Assembly (NCBI GenBank): GCA_024699855.1
Contig: JAMPIQ010000002.1
Span: forward strand, 7,316,001-7,380,000
Source of the DNA: Aphelenchoides besseyi
Taxonomy: Eukaryota > Nematoda > Chromadorea > Rhabditida > Aphelenchoididae
DNA length: 64,000 nucleotides
Direction: 5' to 3'
This document shows positions 47,589-60,599 of the stretch, piece by piece (the first letter of the stretch is position 1; every line of letters begins with the position of its first letter). The notes beneath the pieces are model-generated. The model was not told the origin of the DNA and ran no database searches. It saw nothing but the letters and a program-made list of their open reading frames with translations. Both the position numbers and the translations under genes were made by a program.

Positions 47589-48660
47589 TTCACGCAGAAA
47601 AAACTCTTCAAACAGGCACTGGTGGTGTGAATTCGAGAACAAATGTTCCGGTCGAAGAAGCCACGTTGGATGGTTGAGCGCGAGCCCCGGTTAGCTAAAA
47701 CGAATTTGCAGATAATTTCTGGAGTTTAATTGTTGAGACAACAACACGCTACTTATCGCTTGTGAACTGTTTCTCCAAACTGCTGAGCAGAAATTCAAAG
47801 GGCAAAACGAGTCCCTACGACCGGGGTTTTCTTCCAAATGCTCTCTCGGCCCGGTCCTCGCATAACACCGAGTGAGCAAAACGGACAGTGGAAATCGAAA
47901 AGGAAAAAGAGTGGTTGGAAATCGTGGAGCGACCAGTGAGCAATCGCTACGCACACAACCGGCAGTGAAATCGTCCGCAGTTGAGGAGCCGCACAACTGC
48001 TCTATTTCTCTTATAAGTTCGCGCATTTCATATTTTTGACCCCGCCATTCTCACGACATGCCGTCGATCATAATCAACGCTGCTCATGTGTGAGTGCACC
48101 AGAAGCAGCACTTCCACTTTCAAATTCCATTGTTTATTCTTAGCGTAAAAGGAATACTGAAGAAGTGAAATCGCGTACAAACAAAAGAATATCTTAAGTT
48201 ATCCGAGTTAAAGCTAATTAGATGGATAAATGCAAATTCAGAACACCGAAGCACTTCGAAGCCAAATGCACATACTGAAGATGTTGACGGTGCGAATCGA
48301 AAAGCGGAATGTGCAGGGAATTTTTACACCGTGCAAATGGGAAGCTCGTGGCGTCAAAACCAATCTAAATCATTGCAAATTTATTTCGAAATTATGCGAC
48401 TTTTGGATCGTTAAAGCTGATCACTCAAATAGGACGGGAAAACGAATAACCGCGTATGAAGACTCTTGGAATTTCATTGACATAAACGGAGATACTAGAA
48501 GATGATATTGATGAGGAAACAAGTGAGAATCCCTGTGGTGTGTGGTTTAAGGCGAAAACAAAAGTTGTAAGTGAGATGGGGGCTTAGGAAACCGAGGAGC
48601 CCGTTTAAGTCGGAAGGTGCAACAACAAAAAGGCCACTTTGATTATACACAAAATTTTGA
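47589..48660. other. Intergenic 1.1 kb, nothing recognised
   Basis: Contains a CGTTTTAG acceptor near 47696, which may serve the winged-helix gene. The open frames at 47691-48026 (-) and 48230-48505 (+) are not supported. Confidence 0.45.
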
Positions 48661-50308
48661 TTAGGTCCTTAATTTAGCAATGATGCTTTGGGTAAACGCG
48701 TTGATGTCGTTTGTTGAAAAGGGAGTTGTCGACTGGGATCCTTGAATGTAAGAATTCCATTTCGATATCTCATCACTAAATTCAGCAGACTTTGATTCGC
48801 AAGAATTGACGCCTTTCGATACTGCGTCAATGGTCGAGTTCAATTGATCTTCGTTGTCCGATGTGCCGTTGAGAAGGTTTTGGAAGACAAGATTTTGAGT
48901 GGCATCTATTGGCGATCCGTTGCCTAGATTCGGTGATTCGTTGGTGTCTCTGCAGCCTTTGGTTTGTGTTCCGTTTTTGCGTCGATATCGCTGTTGAATT
49001 GTATCTTTACGCATATGAGCCGGTCGATTAGTCTACAAAACAAAGAAGTTGAATCTGCGGTTTTGAAAGGCTTTCAACTTACTCGATGAAGGCGATAATA
49101 AAGACCACAAGCATTGCAGACCAAATTGTTTTGCGCATCTCGTCTCCATGCGGTTGTGTGAGGCTAAAAGTTCATGGATTAGGAAGATGAAAAACAAGAA
49201 AAATCACCGTTTGACAGTTCGAGCAAACTGATCCGCTTGTTGATCTGGCTTCTGATTTTGGAGTTGAAGGCTAAAAAGCTTTTAGTTTTGATTTGTTTGC
49301 TTTAGTCGTCTCACCGGTTCATTACGTGAGTTATCGTTCCACGTGTTTTGATTTGATTGTGTAGTCGCTGGGCGACTATTAGATCCAAACAAAGTGGAGA
49401 ATAAATTCGCAGCAAGTTGTTGATCGACATCGGTTTCTTCGCTTTTGTATTCCTCAGCGTTTTGATTGCCGGCAAGCATTGTCGCGGCCACAAGACTTCC
49501 CAAATCCGTTGGAGTGGATGGTGAACTTTGCGGAATCGATAGTTTAGCATTCGATTTGCGTGGGAACTTTCGTTTTGGCTGAGCTGCAGCAGCGGAATTT
49601 GGCGATTGAGCTGCGTTGATCAAAAAGTCCAACGGATTTCCGTTTTTCGTTTCCAAACCCAGCATGCTGACCAACGCCTCCATTGGCTGTTGAGGTGGTG
49701 GTTCGTCGGTTTCGTTAGCATCCGATGGTACCCGATGAATGGCGCTGCGATGTGGTTTGCGTTTTCGACTTCCGTTCGTTGAAATTGCACTGAAATTAGT
49801 TGGGTTGAGATAATCGAAGATCGACTCACGTGTTTCCATTATCATCGCCGGATGGCGGTTCAATTTTAATCTGCTGATCGGAAGTCAACGAAATCCTGAC
49901 TCCGGGCTCCAAACGGATTCCGTCCACAGACGTCGAACCGTCCGCATTTTTTGTTGCATCACCAATTAAATTCGTCAGCATTTCAACCAAATGGTTCTGC
50001 GATTCATCGGCCGCAACGCTCACCGACGACTTTCGGCTTTCGATAGGTGGCGAAATCGAAGTGTTTTCTTCGTTTTTCAGTGGTTGTAAAGTGGTTGAGA
50101 TTGAGAACTGAGACTTCAGTTTCTCTTGTTCGCGCGCCATTTCTTCAACACGTTTATCGAGTCGATTTAGTTTATCGACCATTTCCGTCACTGTTGTTTT
50201 CATTTCATCGCAGAGCTTTTGGCAGGACGTGCAGTTGACATGCTCGAGTTCATCGGCACTTCCGCCATTTTGAATCGGAGATGATGCGGCACTGGAGACG
50301 ATGGTCAT
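48661..50308 (-). CDS. Single-finger GATA transcription factor
   Basis: The GATA finger is split over three exons (acceptors near 49321, 49209 and 49033) and reads CSNC, 17 residues, CNAC, with TAWRRDAQNNLVCNACGLYY and then the basic region RPAHMRKDTIQQRYRRK. All introns (about 49819-49787, 49313-49272, 49208-49164 and 49083-49034) join in phase. The N-terminal exon starts MTIVSSAASSPIQNGGS and carries a heptad-like helix (KLCDEMKTTVTEMVDKLNRL). It binds WGATAR sites. A single finger plus long Ser/Asn-rich flanks resembles C. elegans ELT-3-type epidermal/intestinal regulators, but orthology is not shown. A five-codon upstream ORF overlaps the start. Confidence 0.92.
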
Positions 50309-53300
50309 TGTTGAATTTGCATTCGACTAAAACAAACTGATTAATACCATTGATTTTGACGATATTCGATTTTGCAGCACGACACGAGATAAAGGAACAA
50401 TAAGCCGAAAGAGTTGATAAAGAAAGTTGTTCCGTTGCTTAAGGCCACGTAGTTTCCGCCCAATTGCCAACAAACGGCGCTATCGATAAGAGTCCCGAAC
50501 AAACAAACGGAAGCCGCAAACCAAAAAAGGCGGCGAGTCACCGAGTGAACGATAAGGACGTCCCGCCCCTTCGCTTCACTGAAAGATAACAAGCTCGTGG
50601 CCACACCGTTTTCTTTTCGCTTCAGCGCATGGCCAAACCAAAATGGCCGAAAGTGCCGACCTCGCCTACCTGTTCGGTCGGTCTCTTAACAGCCTGTGAT
50701 TTCGAAATTGCGGAGTTGTTGGTGAGAATGAAATACGAGAGTTCTGTTTACGAAACACTCCAAACATCATTAAGACCGGGCCAATGCATCAGGATTAGAA
50801 ACCGGCGATTGCATGATAAGACGGTTAAGAATTAAATTTGAAAAGTCTTTGTCTGCAAAACTCTTCAGATTATGAACTCACGTGCTCGTGAAGCGAATGG
50901 CCGGCAGTTGACCGAGAAAGATAACTCTTGTGGCCTACTGAGTCCCGAAATGGACAGAAGTGTTCGAGTCGGGCAATCCGGAGACTTGCACGACCGGCAG
51001 GTGTAGAGACTCACCGCGGGAGTTGCTGCAGCTGATTGAGACCACCATTCGGGTGGGCGCCATATTTTTCGCATGCGCGCCGGATAATACGACTGACGAA
51101 GGCAATTCTGGGCCTATTCTGCGATTAAGCGCCTTGCAGTCATCCGTCTGATAAAGCGGACCAGAAGGTGAACTATTTAAAAGTGCCCTCTGAGACATAC
51201 AAAACAACGCGAAAAGGGCGGAAGTCATTGGCAAAGATGGACGCGGCTTAACAGTCTCGGCCGAGAATCGCAAATAAACAAACTGCGTCGGCCACAGAAA
51301 TTGCGCTCGCCGTCGAACGCAACGAAAATTCGGCAGAAAAACGGATGCGCGCGTCTGATATTTTCGTGGGCAAAAAAATTGGCGAATCGCGGCAGCTGCG
51401 AGGAAACGATCACTGGCGCTGGTGGAAGAGGATTATTCATTACGATTGCGCGCTGTTAAGAAGAAACGAGAAGACTTCGCAGAGACGTTGCGGCCAAAAA
51501 GACGTCGTTTTATATTGGGCGAACTGCGGGGCCAATCGCAGCTTATTGTCAGAAAGACGGAACGAGAAGAGTGGTGATTAGGAGACGCATTTGTGCGTAA
51601 AATCAGTTTAACAAGAAACAAACGTTGCGAATCAAACGATCACAAAAATTCGTCTGCGCGATAGAAAGATATACAATCCAAACTGACGACTGTGACTCCC
51701 GCGCTCTTATTGTGGATTTCCGCCCGAATCACTCGACAATTCGGGACTTGTTGGTGCCTGTCATTTCTCCTTTTTTACCAAAATGGGCGTAGATTTCGGG
51801 AGGTTGGTCGCTGATTTTGGAGGTCGTGAGTGCGCAGTTCTTGTTGTTGACGACAATTTTCAGGAAAGAGCAACAACGGAAACCACAACGCCAATCGTCC
51901 TTTCGATTTGCGGATAAGAACGAAGGCAATTTACCGTACACTTACACTGATAAAAAAACAATCCGAAAAATGTGCTCGTGATCAGTTGGTTGTCGCTAAA
52001 TGGTGTGACGATAATCGCTGATTGTTCTCAAATTATGTCTACATTGCGAAAGCACAGGACTGATGATTGGCGTGACGAAGAGATGGAAAAATACAAAAGA
52101 GGAGAAGAGAACGAACGGAGTCGCGGTCGTCGGATTGGTTGAAGGGGGCGCAGTGGTTGTTGGAAGCGTGTGATAACGTTTAATTCCATCGACCGGTTTT
52201 TTGCGTGCTCGTCGCCGAATCGTCGATTCCAATGATTATACGGTAACCGCAATTCCTATCAGCAAATGACCTTCGACAATCGCCGCAAATGAAAATCAAT
52301 GCGATGCCCAACGATTGGTTCTCTCGCGAGTTCCCAACCACCTACTGTGTGATCGCCTTATCAACCTCGCGGCTATTGCCCTCCTAATGGGAACTAATAA
52401 ACGTGAAATGCGGTAAAACAAAAATAAGCGGGCATTCAACGATCTTCGCCACTTGTTTGACCTTTGATTGATGAGTTCACGGTTTTCATGAGCTGACTAA
52501 TGAGTTCGTATCAAGAATCGCAATCTGGTCATTGCACGCGTTCATTAGCGGGTATTTTAAGACTCGAAGGACGCAAAATAGGAAATCCGATCAACGCCGT
52601 CAAGCGTTCAGTTCTGGGCAAATCCGTGCGCAGCCAAAAATGTGCATATCGACATGTGCTCATTTGGGAAGCAACAGCCGGCGCGAAAACAGTTGGACGC
52701 CGTAACGAAAAATAATCACCGTTGAACGCCGTTGGTTTTGATTTCAAACACGAATGGCGCCAACAGAGGAAATGAGGCGAAATGTCCTTCAAATCTTTTT
52801 GCCCACAAAAACGTTCGAGCGCAACGTTTTGATATCAAAAACAAGTCGGACCGCAATTTCACCTCACAATGACAAATTGCACACAACCGGGAGGTCGAAA
52901 ACGAGAAGTGATTGCGCGACGGCGAGTAGTGAGTCTCGCCGCCACAGGGGGGAAAGCCGTAAGGCTGATAGGCGAAAGCAGCTGCCTCATTCATTGCGCA
53001 CTAGTAATCCGCCTACGTGAACGATGAAATTGACTGAAGGGCAAACATAGACGGAACGACTTTATTGATTCGAAAAGACCTCTCTGTTAACAAGACGGCC
53101 AAAGAAAAACGCACAATTTTTCGTGGATGAGCTCAAATTGATGAACGACGCTGCGAACTGTTCGGACAGCGAACTCAATTTGTCAGAGCGACAACAACGA
53201 AAAAAACGGTTGAGCGTCGTATCAACCGCGTTGTCGAGGAGGAGAACGATAAATCCGACGGATCGGGCGGATTTTTCAGAACGAGTGCGCCGTTCAAACA

Positions 53301-55702
53301 CATGAGAGAAGTGGTTATTCGGAAATCAAAACGAAGAATTTGCCATATTGTCAGCAGACGGTCTCTCTCCTAACACCTGCGCACTTGTCATCATTCAAGT
53401 TGAGTCATTTCTCTTTCTGATGGAAAACACGAGCGAGCGAATTCGTAGACTGATAAAGAAGCGAAAGGACGCAGACGTGCAACCGAAAATTTTTCCCATC
53501 CCAACGCAACGTCTACAGAATCGGAAAACAAATTCCTGTACGGTAATCAATTGACCTCGTGTGCGCAAATTACGGTGATGATCAGAAACGAGAAGGTCGG
53601 TGATTTGTGGTCGTGAATCCGCAGAAACTGTGCGCATTTTCACAATCCTCGTCCGCTCTTTTGTTGATTGCGGCGGATCACAGTCGCCCGTTTTCATACG
53701 AAAATCGATGCGCAATTCCCACCGACTAAAATCACTGCCATCGAAAATCGTGCGGTTGCAAACGCAAACATAACTCGCGAGACCAAAATGGACGCAAAAA
53801 GAAAGTGACAAGAAAACAATGAGTACCAAGTGGCGACGAGAGGTCCACATCTCGTCTCTAAATGGGCTGCCGCTTACTGGTCGCGAGAGTAAACGAAAGG
53901 ATCCACGAATTTTGGTCAGCGGGATCAGCACGCGCGTCATATAAATCAATTCGTGCGTCCATTTTGGTCCGAGAAAATTGACTTAACAGTGAGACCACTA
54001 ATCTCGAAGACAAACCCAGTAATAAAAGAAGCCAGTGACTGCCATCAAAGAGTCCATTTGATCACGGCATGGGCTTCGTTTGAACTTACCATCTGATCTG
54101 ACCGTATCCTTGAAATTGATGAGTGCAATCAACGAAATAGATTGGGAGGACGTTTCGAACAATCAAAAATGTCAGCGGCCTTGGAGCGGGCGCGCAGGGA
54201 GTGATTTCGGTTCGTTGTTGTGCCTTTTTCAAAACTTTCTATCGTTCTGATCGGGAAATCCCATCCCCGACTGAATTGTACCTCTCCGATGTGGAGCGAG
54301 CGCGTAAGGTCATCGAGTAAAACACCACAAGAAAAGTGGAGGAGGTAAATTGGATGCCGACTGAAGTTTCTGATCAGCCGCAGTTCTCAATTTTCTTCAT
54401 TTTGCGCCAAGGACCGATTGTGACAATTCAAAGTTGATTTTTGCGATCGGATGAAAATTGGCGCGGATCGAAGGTCATGATTTGCGTGTAATTGGTTCCC
54501 GGAGGAATAGAACGCGAGTCGGAACTCGAAATCGCATCCTTCATTGATAAAACATGCCAATTCGCGGCTCCACTCGACGTCCCTTATCTACGACCTTCGA
54601 GATCACTTATCAACAGCACAGATGTCGTTGTTTTGAGTGTATAGGTGATTTGATTAGCGCAACGAAATGGCACGCCTGCCGCTTTGATTTTCGAGATCCG
54701 CTTTGCTTGATAAGCCACTCCTTAACTCAGCAGTCAGTTGAGTTTGTAATCAGTTGGCCTTTTTGGTGACCTTCAATTCCGTTTAACACGCAACTTAACA
54801 ACAACCTTTGAATCACACATGCTCTAAACTCAAGATCGAAATACACGGGTGTAATCAATAGACTCATTTTGTTTTATATTTCAAACTTGAATTGGAAGAA
54901 TTTGGAGGTAGTGGTTTTCCTTTCATTGATTTCTTTGACAACAAATATCGAATTGGACTTTAAGATTGGGAAGCAACGTGAAAGAAGCCGAAAAAGTTCA
55001 TCGATGTGTACACGATCAATGTTCCAAAAAAAGTGCTGATCCGAAAATTGACTTGTAGATTAAAGGAAGGGCCGTTGAATTTACTTGAACGGCAAACTCC
55101 GCCCAAAACAAGCCCTGTGGATCTTTTGACTGCAAATTACGAAATTTATTGATGGCTAAAAGGTGAAGAAAAAAGCCAACGAACGACATAAAAACATGGA
55201 CTAAACCCTAAAAACACTGGTGTATTACGATTCAGTCACTCCGAAACTACATTTAATACGCAAAACAGACAGTAGAACGGTGCTCGAACTTATGGACTTT
55301 GCCCGAATCCGGATATCAACGCATTCAACGGAACGATGATCGTCCCGAGACTGACAACCCAAAAGTAAATGGTCTAAATTCGTGATTAGTTCGAGACCTT
55401 TGAATATAGACGAACTTCCGAATAGTCAAAGTAGCAATAGACGATGATTGAACAACAACAATCAAATAGGAATCCATGTCTTATCGTTCCGTTAGTTGTT
55501 GAACGAAAGCAACATTGTGTTAACGATTGAACAAAGCTCAAGCCACGGAGCTGATTTAAACCACAAACTACACGCCACTTCTTTACGTGTTCACAAAACG
55601 ACTCTACGGTTTTGTTTGTTACTTTAGATATAGGTCTGTAATTCGTAATCAAGAACCTTTTTAATTTACTCAATAAACAATTGATCAAAAACAACCTAAA
55701 GT
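50309..55702. other. Gene-poor 5.4 kb, probable GATA-gene upstream region
   Basis: No supported gene. Open frames here (for example 50341-50604, 50935-51273, 53123-53305 and 53395-53949) lack ATG, splice sites or recognisable domains. TGATAA or its complement occurs at 51149, 51948, 52358, 53451, 54545, 54607 and 54708. Confidence 0.45.
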
Positions 55703-56779
55703 CTAACGCATATGTTCAGCCAACGGTTCGGAATCGCAATAGAAGTCACGATGAACGGGATGTGTTGGACGGAAAACCTTCTTGTCTGTCAAACTGACCA
55801 AGGATCCCGGCTCAATTCCAAGGAAAATGTGGTCCGGATGTTTTTCTTCTTGAACATGAGATGGAATTGATTGTTTGCGTTGGTAACCCAAAATTTGAGC
55901 CAACTCATCGGCTGCTTTTTCGCATTCCGATTCCTCAGCCAAATATCTGAAGTAGATGGATGGAATACCAAATTCAAGTTCCACACACTCACCCACGATT
56001 CTTGGAGTTACTGTAAAAGGAAATCAATGAGTGAGGCGGGCGTTTTCTTCGCGGAATCGGAATTCCCTTTTCGAAGTAAGCGCGCGGATTCGTAAGCATT
56101 CCAACACTCTCGATGTCGTAATAAGCCAAACGAATTCGACCGCCGGCTCGTTCGATTGCCGCAATTGCAGTTTGTGATGCCCATTGAACTTCTATGTTGA
56201 TTGGGGTCGTGAAGATATCGGAACCCTAAATTAAAAGTCATAGTGCAGAATCAAAGCAACAACCTCATCAGTTAAATGAATCCCGAATTGTCGCCATTCG
56301 GATCTCACTTTCAAGAGCTGAGTGTTACAAAGTTGAGTGAGATCAATGAGCTGATTTGTATTCAACCAATTCAAATCAATCATTCGTTGAAGCTCAACCA
56401 ACGATAACGGAACATATTCGCGTCTCAAGTTGATATCACCGTTAAAGTGCTTTTCGCCGGGAAACATTCGATGCCACGGACGATAGAAGTCGCCCCACAA
56501 CCAACCCAACGGTGGTTTTGCGGCACGTTGCAATTCACCAATCGTATGACCAGCTTGATTATGCTTTCCAGCTCGTACTAAACGACCCTAAATACTGTTG
56601 AGCTATAGCGGAAAAAAATCAAGTCAACGTACACTAACACGAGCTCCTGGATTGTCTTTAATGTCTTGCAATCGAACTCGTGATGCATCTTCGATGTATT
56701 TGGTTGCTCGTTCAACTTGTGACAGCTCGATCTTCTTCATCATTTTCTTAGATGCCTGTTGTACGGCCTTCGAAGCCAT
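55703..56779 (-). CDS. mrpl15: Mitochondrial ribosomal protein L15 (uL15m)
   Basis: Large mitochondrial ribosomal subunit protein. The start MASKAVQQASKKMMKKIELS follows a CATTTGTAG acceptor by 5 nt. The body matches uL15m: LQDIKDNPGARV, GRLVRAGKHNQAGHTIGELQ, PLSLVELQRMIDLNWLNTNQ, then INIEVQWASQTAIAAIERAG, where family members have VNIEVQ-like sequence. The C-terminal exon joins in phase as SNSKNRGYLAEESECEKAAD, and the tail DHIFLGIEPGSLVSLTDKKV matches the conserved end. The N-terminus is enriched in Lys, consistent with import. Introns at about 56588-56630, 56229-56263, 56072-56022 and 55947-55990. Confidence 0.88.
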
Positions 56780-57091
56780 CTGATCTACAAATGGTCTAAT
56801 CGGTAATGCTTGTTGACATACCGCAGAAGTAATAATTGTTCAAAACAGATTGAATTGCGCAAACAAAATTGAGAGTTAGAATCGTTTATTTTTTCAAACC
56901 AAAAAATTGAGATACGTTGTGTAAAATGAGAGTTTTTTGTGTTTATTTAATGGCAACTTAAGGGCTACGACGAAGCTTATTGGGACAGGATTCACAGTTC
57001 GAACGTTTCTTTTCAATCCCATCGTTCAACTCTTCGACACGAATCGACAAACGACTGAAATTCGTGTTGTTGAAAAGAATAGGAAACAAAA

Positions 57092-58455
57092 TTACCGTTT
57101 ACGTTGCACCGGAATTCCGTCATTCATTTCAGTTCCCGAATCGCTGTCCGATTCAGAAGAGCTACTCGACGATGAAGAAGACGAGTCAGAAGACTGTTCT
57201 TCGGCAACATTAATCCAATCGGTTGTGCGACTGATTTCCGAGATCTTTTCCACGACTTCCGGTCGATGAGTTTGAAGAGCACGAAGCCAATGCTTTGAAT
57301 ATTTCGGACGACTTTTCACGGTCTTCATCCAAACTTGATGTAAATTGGATAGCGAACAAAAGTTTTGAGTGATGGCGACCGTGTTGTCCAAGTTCAAGAC
57401 CACGTGCCACCAACCTGGAGAGATATTTCAGCTGGAGAAGAAAAACAAAACTGACCACTTGGAACGAACATCACGTCTCCCGGACATTGAACAGCGTGAA
57501 TAACTTGGTATTCTGGATACCACGACGGTGAACAGACACGATGATAAACAGTTGAGAACCAGGTGATTGCTTCGTCGGGATGTTTTCCGCTTTCATCTCT
57601 GCGCGGTTTGATCAGCTGTTTTGGTGCTGATGGATGAATTAAACACCATTTTTTGTGTCCGGAAATCAACGCATTCCAAGCTGATGTACCCAATGGATCA
57701 ATGTGAATTGCAGTTCCGGAGCGAGCAGGTCCAATCACGATCCACCGATAAGGCGGTCGACGTTTCTCACTTGCATAGCGAAACAAGTCGTCAGAGAAAT
57801 ACGATGGAACTTCGTAATCATCGAGCAACTTCTTTACTTTGTTTCGCTAAACAATTTCTGTCACCTTTACCTCCTACTTTCTGCTGATTACCTCGCCAAA
57901 TGAGCTGTCGAAAATGTAGAGCGGTGAGTCGTCCGTAGTGCTGAGAGCATAATCGAGAAAGTACCTGGGATTTTCAAAGATAAAAGAACAAACAAGCTGA
58001 TTGCCTACTTTAGTTTCAATTTAACCGAATATCCATCATCGTCTTCGCCGCATTTGAACTTTTGATTTCGATATTTTCGGTAGAGACGCTAAAACTTCAG
58101 ACTTGAACATAAAGAGGAGGAACAAACTCACGGAAATTGTCCATTTTTCGTGTGCTGCCCATTGATCCGTCAATCCGGTGATAATGACAGGAATTCCCGG
58201 CTTCTCGTATTTCTCGACAAACTCCTCGACCGTGACTTCGGATGCGGAAATTCGTGTGATTGTGTCGCGACAATGTTCGAGGCTCAAATCCACCGCATTC
58301 AATGCCACGGTTCGATGTGGTTCCCATCCACAGTCGTTCAGTTCTGGAAACAAGATGACGCGGGTTTTGAATCGAGTGAACGAACCTGAACGTGCTTTCC
58401 GCTTGGCTTCTGAAACCCGTTTTCGAGTTCGCTTGTGAGCAAAAGTTGAGGACAT
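57092..58455 (-). CDS. jmjd6: JMJD6 (PSR-1) JmjC Fe(II)/2-oxoglutarate oxygenase
   Basis: Nuclear lysyl-5-hydroxylase that acts on splicing factors; arginine demethylase activity is debated. The start [20 protein letters not shown] is followed by a Lys/Arg-rich N-terminus. The JmjC metal triad is visible: His and Asp in [20 protein letters not shown], and the distal His in the GWWHVVLN block after an in-phase intron. The surrounding sequence [31 protein letters not shown] and [18 protein letters not shown] is diagnostic of JMJD6. The tail is Ser/acid-rich ([18 protein letters not shown]) and ends DGIPVQRKR. Five or six short introns. Confidence 0.95.
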
Positions 58456-58666
58456 GACCGAAGCGGAGGGAAACGTCGAACTGCAATGTCAAGTTGAGTA
58501 TCAGCTTGCAAACTTCAATTTGCATTCGATTGTTAGAAAGATGCCCGTTATTAGTCTAAGGAAAATGCCTCATAGTTCATTCAATTTGGACTTTCAATAA
58601 CAAACATCTTTATTTACCGCAATGCACGGAATAAAAAATTAACAACAAAGAAACAATCCGAATCGA

Positions 58667-59160
58667 TTATTCGTTTTCTTCGGTGCGTAAGCGAGCGGTT
58701 CCGTTCGTGAGTTTGATGTTCAACAGTTGGGCACGCTGAAACGACAAGAAGATGAATGTGATTAGGAGAACAACAAACCTCGACAATTTGCTTGCGTGTC
58801 TTTGCACTGACGGCGTGGGCGATCTCACCACAATAGTACTTGTTCTGCATGAGCAAGAAGTCAAGTTCCTGAACAGACATCTGAACTGAGCACAATCGGT
58901 TGGTTTCCACTTACCTTCGGGTTGTGGACAAGAACTTTTTTGAATCCGTTCGGCAAAACGTGACGAGTCACACGTGCATTGCGATGTCCGATGGTCGGCA
59001 TCGTACGTTGGCCCTTGAAGCGACGACGGACACGATTGTCGATACCTTTGGGTTTACGCCAACTCGTACGAACGCGGATGTAACGATCGGATTCATGACG
59101 AGTGAAACGACGGGTTCGCTTCTTCACGATCTTAACCTTCTTTTCGCCGATGAGCACCAT
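58667..59160 (-). CDS. rpl32: 60S ribosomal protein L32 (eL32)
   Basis: Large-subunit ribosomal protein. The start [20 protein letters not shown] lies 8 nt after a TTTCAG acceptor. Conserved eL32 blocks follow: [60 protein letters not shown]. Then, across two short introns, come [32 protein letters not shown] and the universal C-terminus [22 protein letters not shown]. Lys/Arg content and length fit the family. Shares a short head-to-head promoter with ERH. Confidence 0.96.
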
Positions 59161-59499
59161 GTTTGTGACTGAAATGAGTTAAGGAATTTGAATGCAAATT
59201 GGCGAGAAATAACACGAGAATGAAAACGAAAAATTTTACGGCAAAATTTTGACATAAAATTAAAATCACAAAGAACAACTTTACTCTGTTAGGCGCCTCG
59301 ACTCGCGGCTTGGGCCTACAAACCAACGGCTGACTTTGGTCTCCGAGGGAATTTGTGATCTCTGACCAAATGAGACAGTGCGATTGATGAAGAGGAGTAT
59401 GCGCAATTAGATTATCTCGTGAGCTTCTATTGGATTGCTACATAAGTGAGCGAACGTAAACATTTCCGTTTTACAGTCTTTGCAGATTCAGCGATCGTC
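59161..59499. promoter_or_regulatory. Bidirectional promoter of RPL32 and ERH
   Basis: The start codons of two divergently transcribed genes are 340 bp apart. Both have a TTTCAG or TTTTACAG acceptor close to the ATG. No TATA box is seen. Confidence 0.4.
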
Positions 59500-59802
59500 A
59501 TGCACACGATTCTTTTGATTCAATCGACGAACAAACCGGACTCTCGTACTTGGTCGGACTACGAAACTGTTGAGATTTGCATGGAGGCGGTTTGCAAGAT
59601 CTACGAAGAACACTTGAAGAAGTGTTATCCGTCGGAAAATGCTATCGCCTACGACATCGGCGAGTTCTTTCAGTTTTTGGATCGTTTTGGCGACATCAGT
59701 TGCATGGTCTTCGATGCGCATCGACAGGTTTACATACCGAAATCGCGCGATTGGATCAAGGACCAATTGTACCTTTTGCTTCGCCATCGCTCTGCTGCTT
59801 AA
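59500..59802 (+). CDS. erh: Enhancer of rudimentary homologue (ERH)
   Basis: Small conserved homodimeric protein that binds partners in RNA processing and piRNA biogenesis; in nematodes it pairs with TOST-1 or PID-1. The ATG at 59500 (MHTILLIQSTNKPDSRTWSD) matches the family start MSHTILL minus one residue, with a TTTTACAG acceptor about 24 nt upstream. Core YETVEICMEAVCKIYEEHLK, DIGEFFQFLDRFGDISCMVF and WIKDQLYLLLRHRSAA match ERH end to end. About 100 residues in a single exon, close to the 104 of vertebrate ERH. An upstream ATG gives an unspliced extension that is probably leader. Confidence 0.95.
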   Translation: MHTILLIQSTNKPDSRTWSDYETVEICMEAVCKIYEEHLKKCYPSENAIAYDIGEFFQFLDRFGDISCMVFDAHRQVYIPKSRDWIKDQLYLLLRHRSAA

Positions 59803-60081
59803 TCGTAAGTCAGAAGCTCCTGTTTTCGGATTAGAATTGTGATTTAGACCAACAAGTAAATTATCTCTGCCCTATCGTTGCATGCTGATCGTTCGTTTTG
59901 GTCTCATTAGGGTCTTTAACTAACACGGGATCTTTTTCGTTGTTTTTGAATTGTTGATAAACTTGTTAAGTTATTCAATTAGTTCAAATTGTCGTCATTA
60001 AATAACTAATCGATTGCTCTTCTTCAAATTCGTGTACTACAGTCAAAAGTTTATGCCTTCGATAACAAAAACGAACTTAAG
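59803..60081. other. Short convergent 3' region
   Basis: Between ERH (+) and the small unknown gene (-). No gene seen. Confidence 0.5.
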
Positions 60082-60512
60082 TCACTTTTTGATTCGTGGC
60101 AGATTGTGAACTGAAGATTGCACTTGGAATTCAGCTTCTTTTTCCGCAGTTCGAGATGATTTCTCAGTTGCCGTATTAGTCTCGACATACGGTTTGATCT
60201 GAAAGAATGAAATACAAAAGAACCAAGAATGTTTTTTACCGCCGGCCACAGATGCAACTGAACTACACGCATTGCAATTGCCATCTCCAATTCTTGTTTT
60301 CGATTCGACTCGACGGGCAATATTTTTGTTCCGACGACCGTAAGATTCGGGAAGCGCGATTCCCAATCTTGGAATTCACGTAGCAATTCTGGGGACAGCC
60401 GATCTAGCTCGGGACGACCATTCAACAGCGATTTTAACTGAAAACCTGCGGTCCCTGGATCTGGTTCTCGAACTGCGTGCTCACTCGAAAGACTCCACGC
60501 ATCTTCCATCAT
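60082..60512 (-). CDS. Small conserved-looking protein, unknown
   Basis: Two exons start MMEDAWSLSSEHAVREPDPG. The body (LLREFQDWESRFPNLTVVG then MAIAMRVVQLHLWPA) looks alpha-helical and folded. An in-phase 41-nt intron (about 60199-60239) leads to a polar tail IKPYVETNTATEKSSRTAEK, ending NLPRIKK. About 125 residues. No signal peptide or TM. Not recognised. It lies 87 bp downstream of another small gene on the same strand, so the pair may be operonic. Confidence 0.6.
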
Positions 60513-60599
60513 CGGTCAAAACACATATTCAAGTTTATTTTGTATCGAAGACTCTGAGTTGTCATAGTAACATAATTGCATCCAAACAACAAAATAACC

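Noticed and set aside
50341..50604. Two-helix hydrophobic open frame just upstream of the GATA gene (-)
   Set aside because: Its apparent start is GTG, there is no in-frame ATG before an upstream stop, and no acceptor leads into it.
53123..53305. 60-codon charged open frame on + (MDELKLMNDAAN)
   Set aside because: Reads plausibly but is short, isolated, and has no upstream acceptor or downstream continuation.
53395..53949. 184-codon open frame on -
   Set aside because: Composition (Ser, Arg, Cys, Phe rich) and lack of any domain or start context suggest a chance frame in a gene-poor region.
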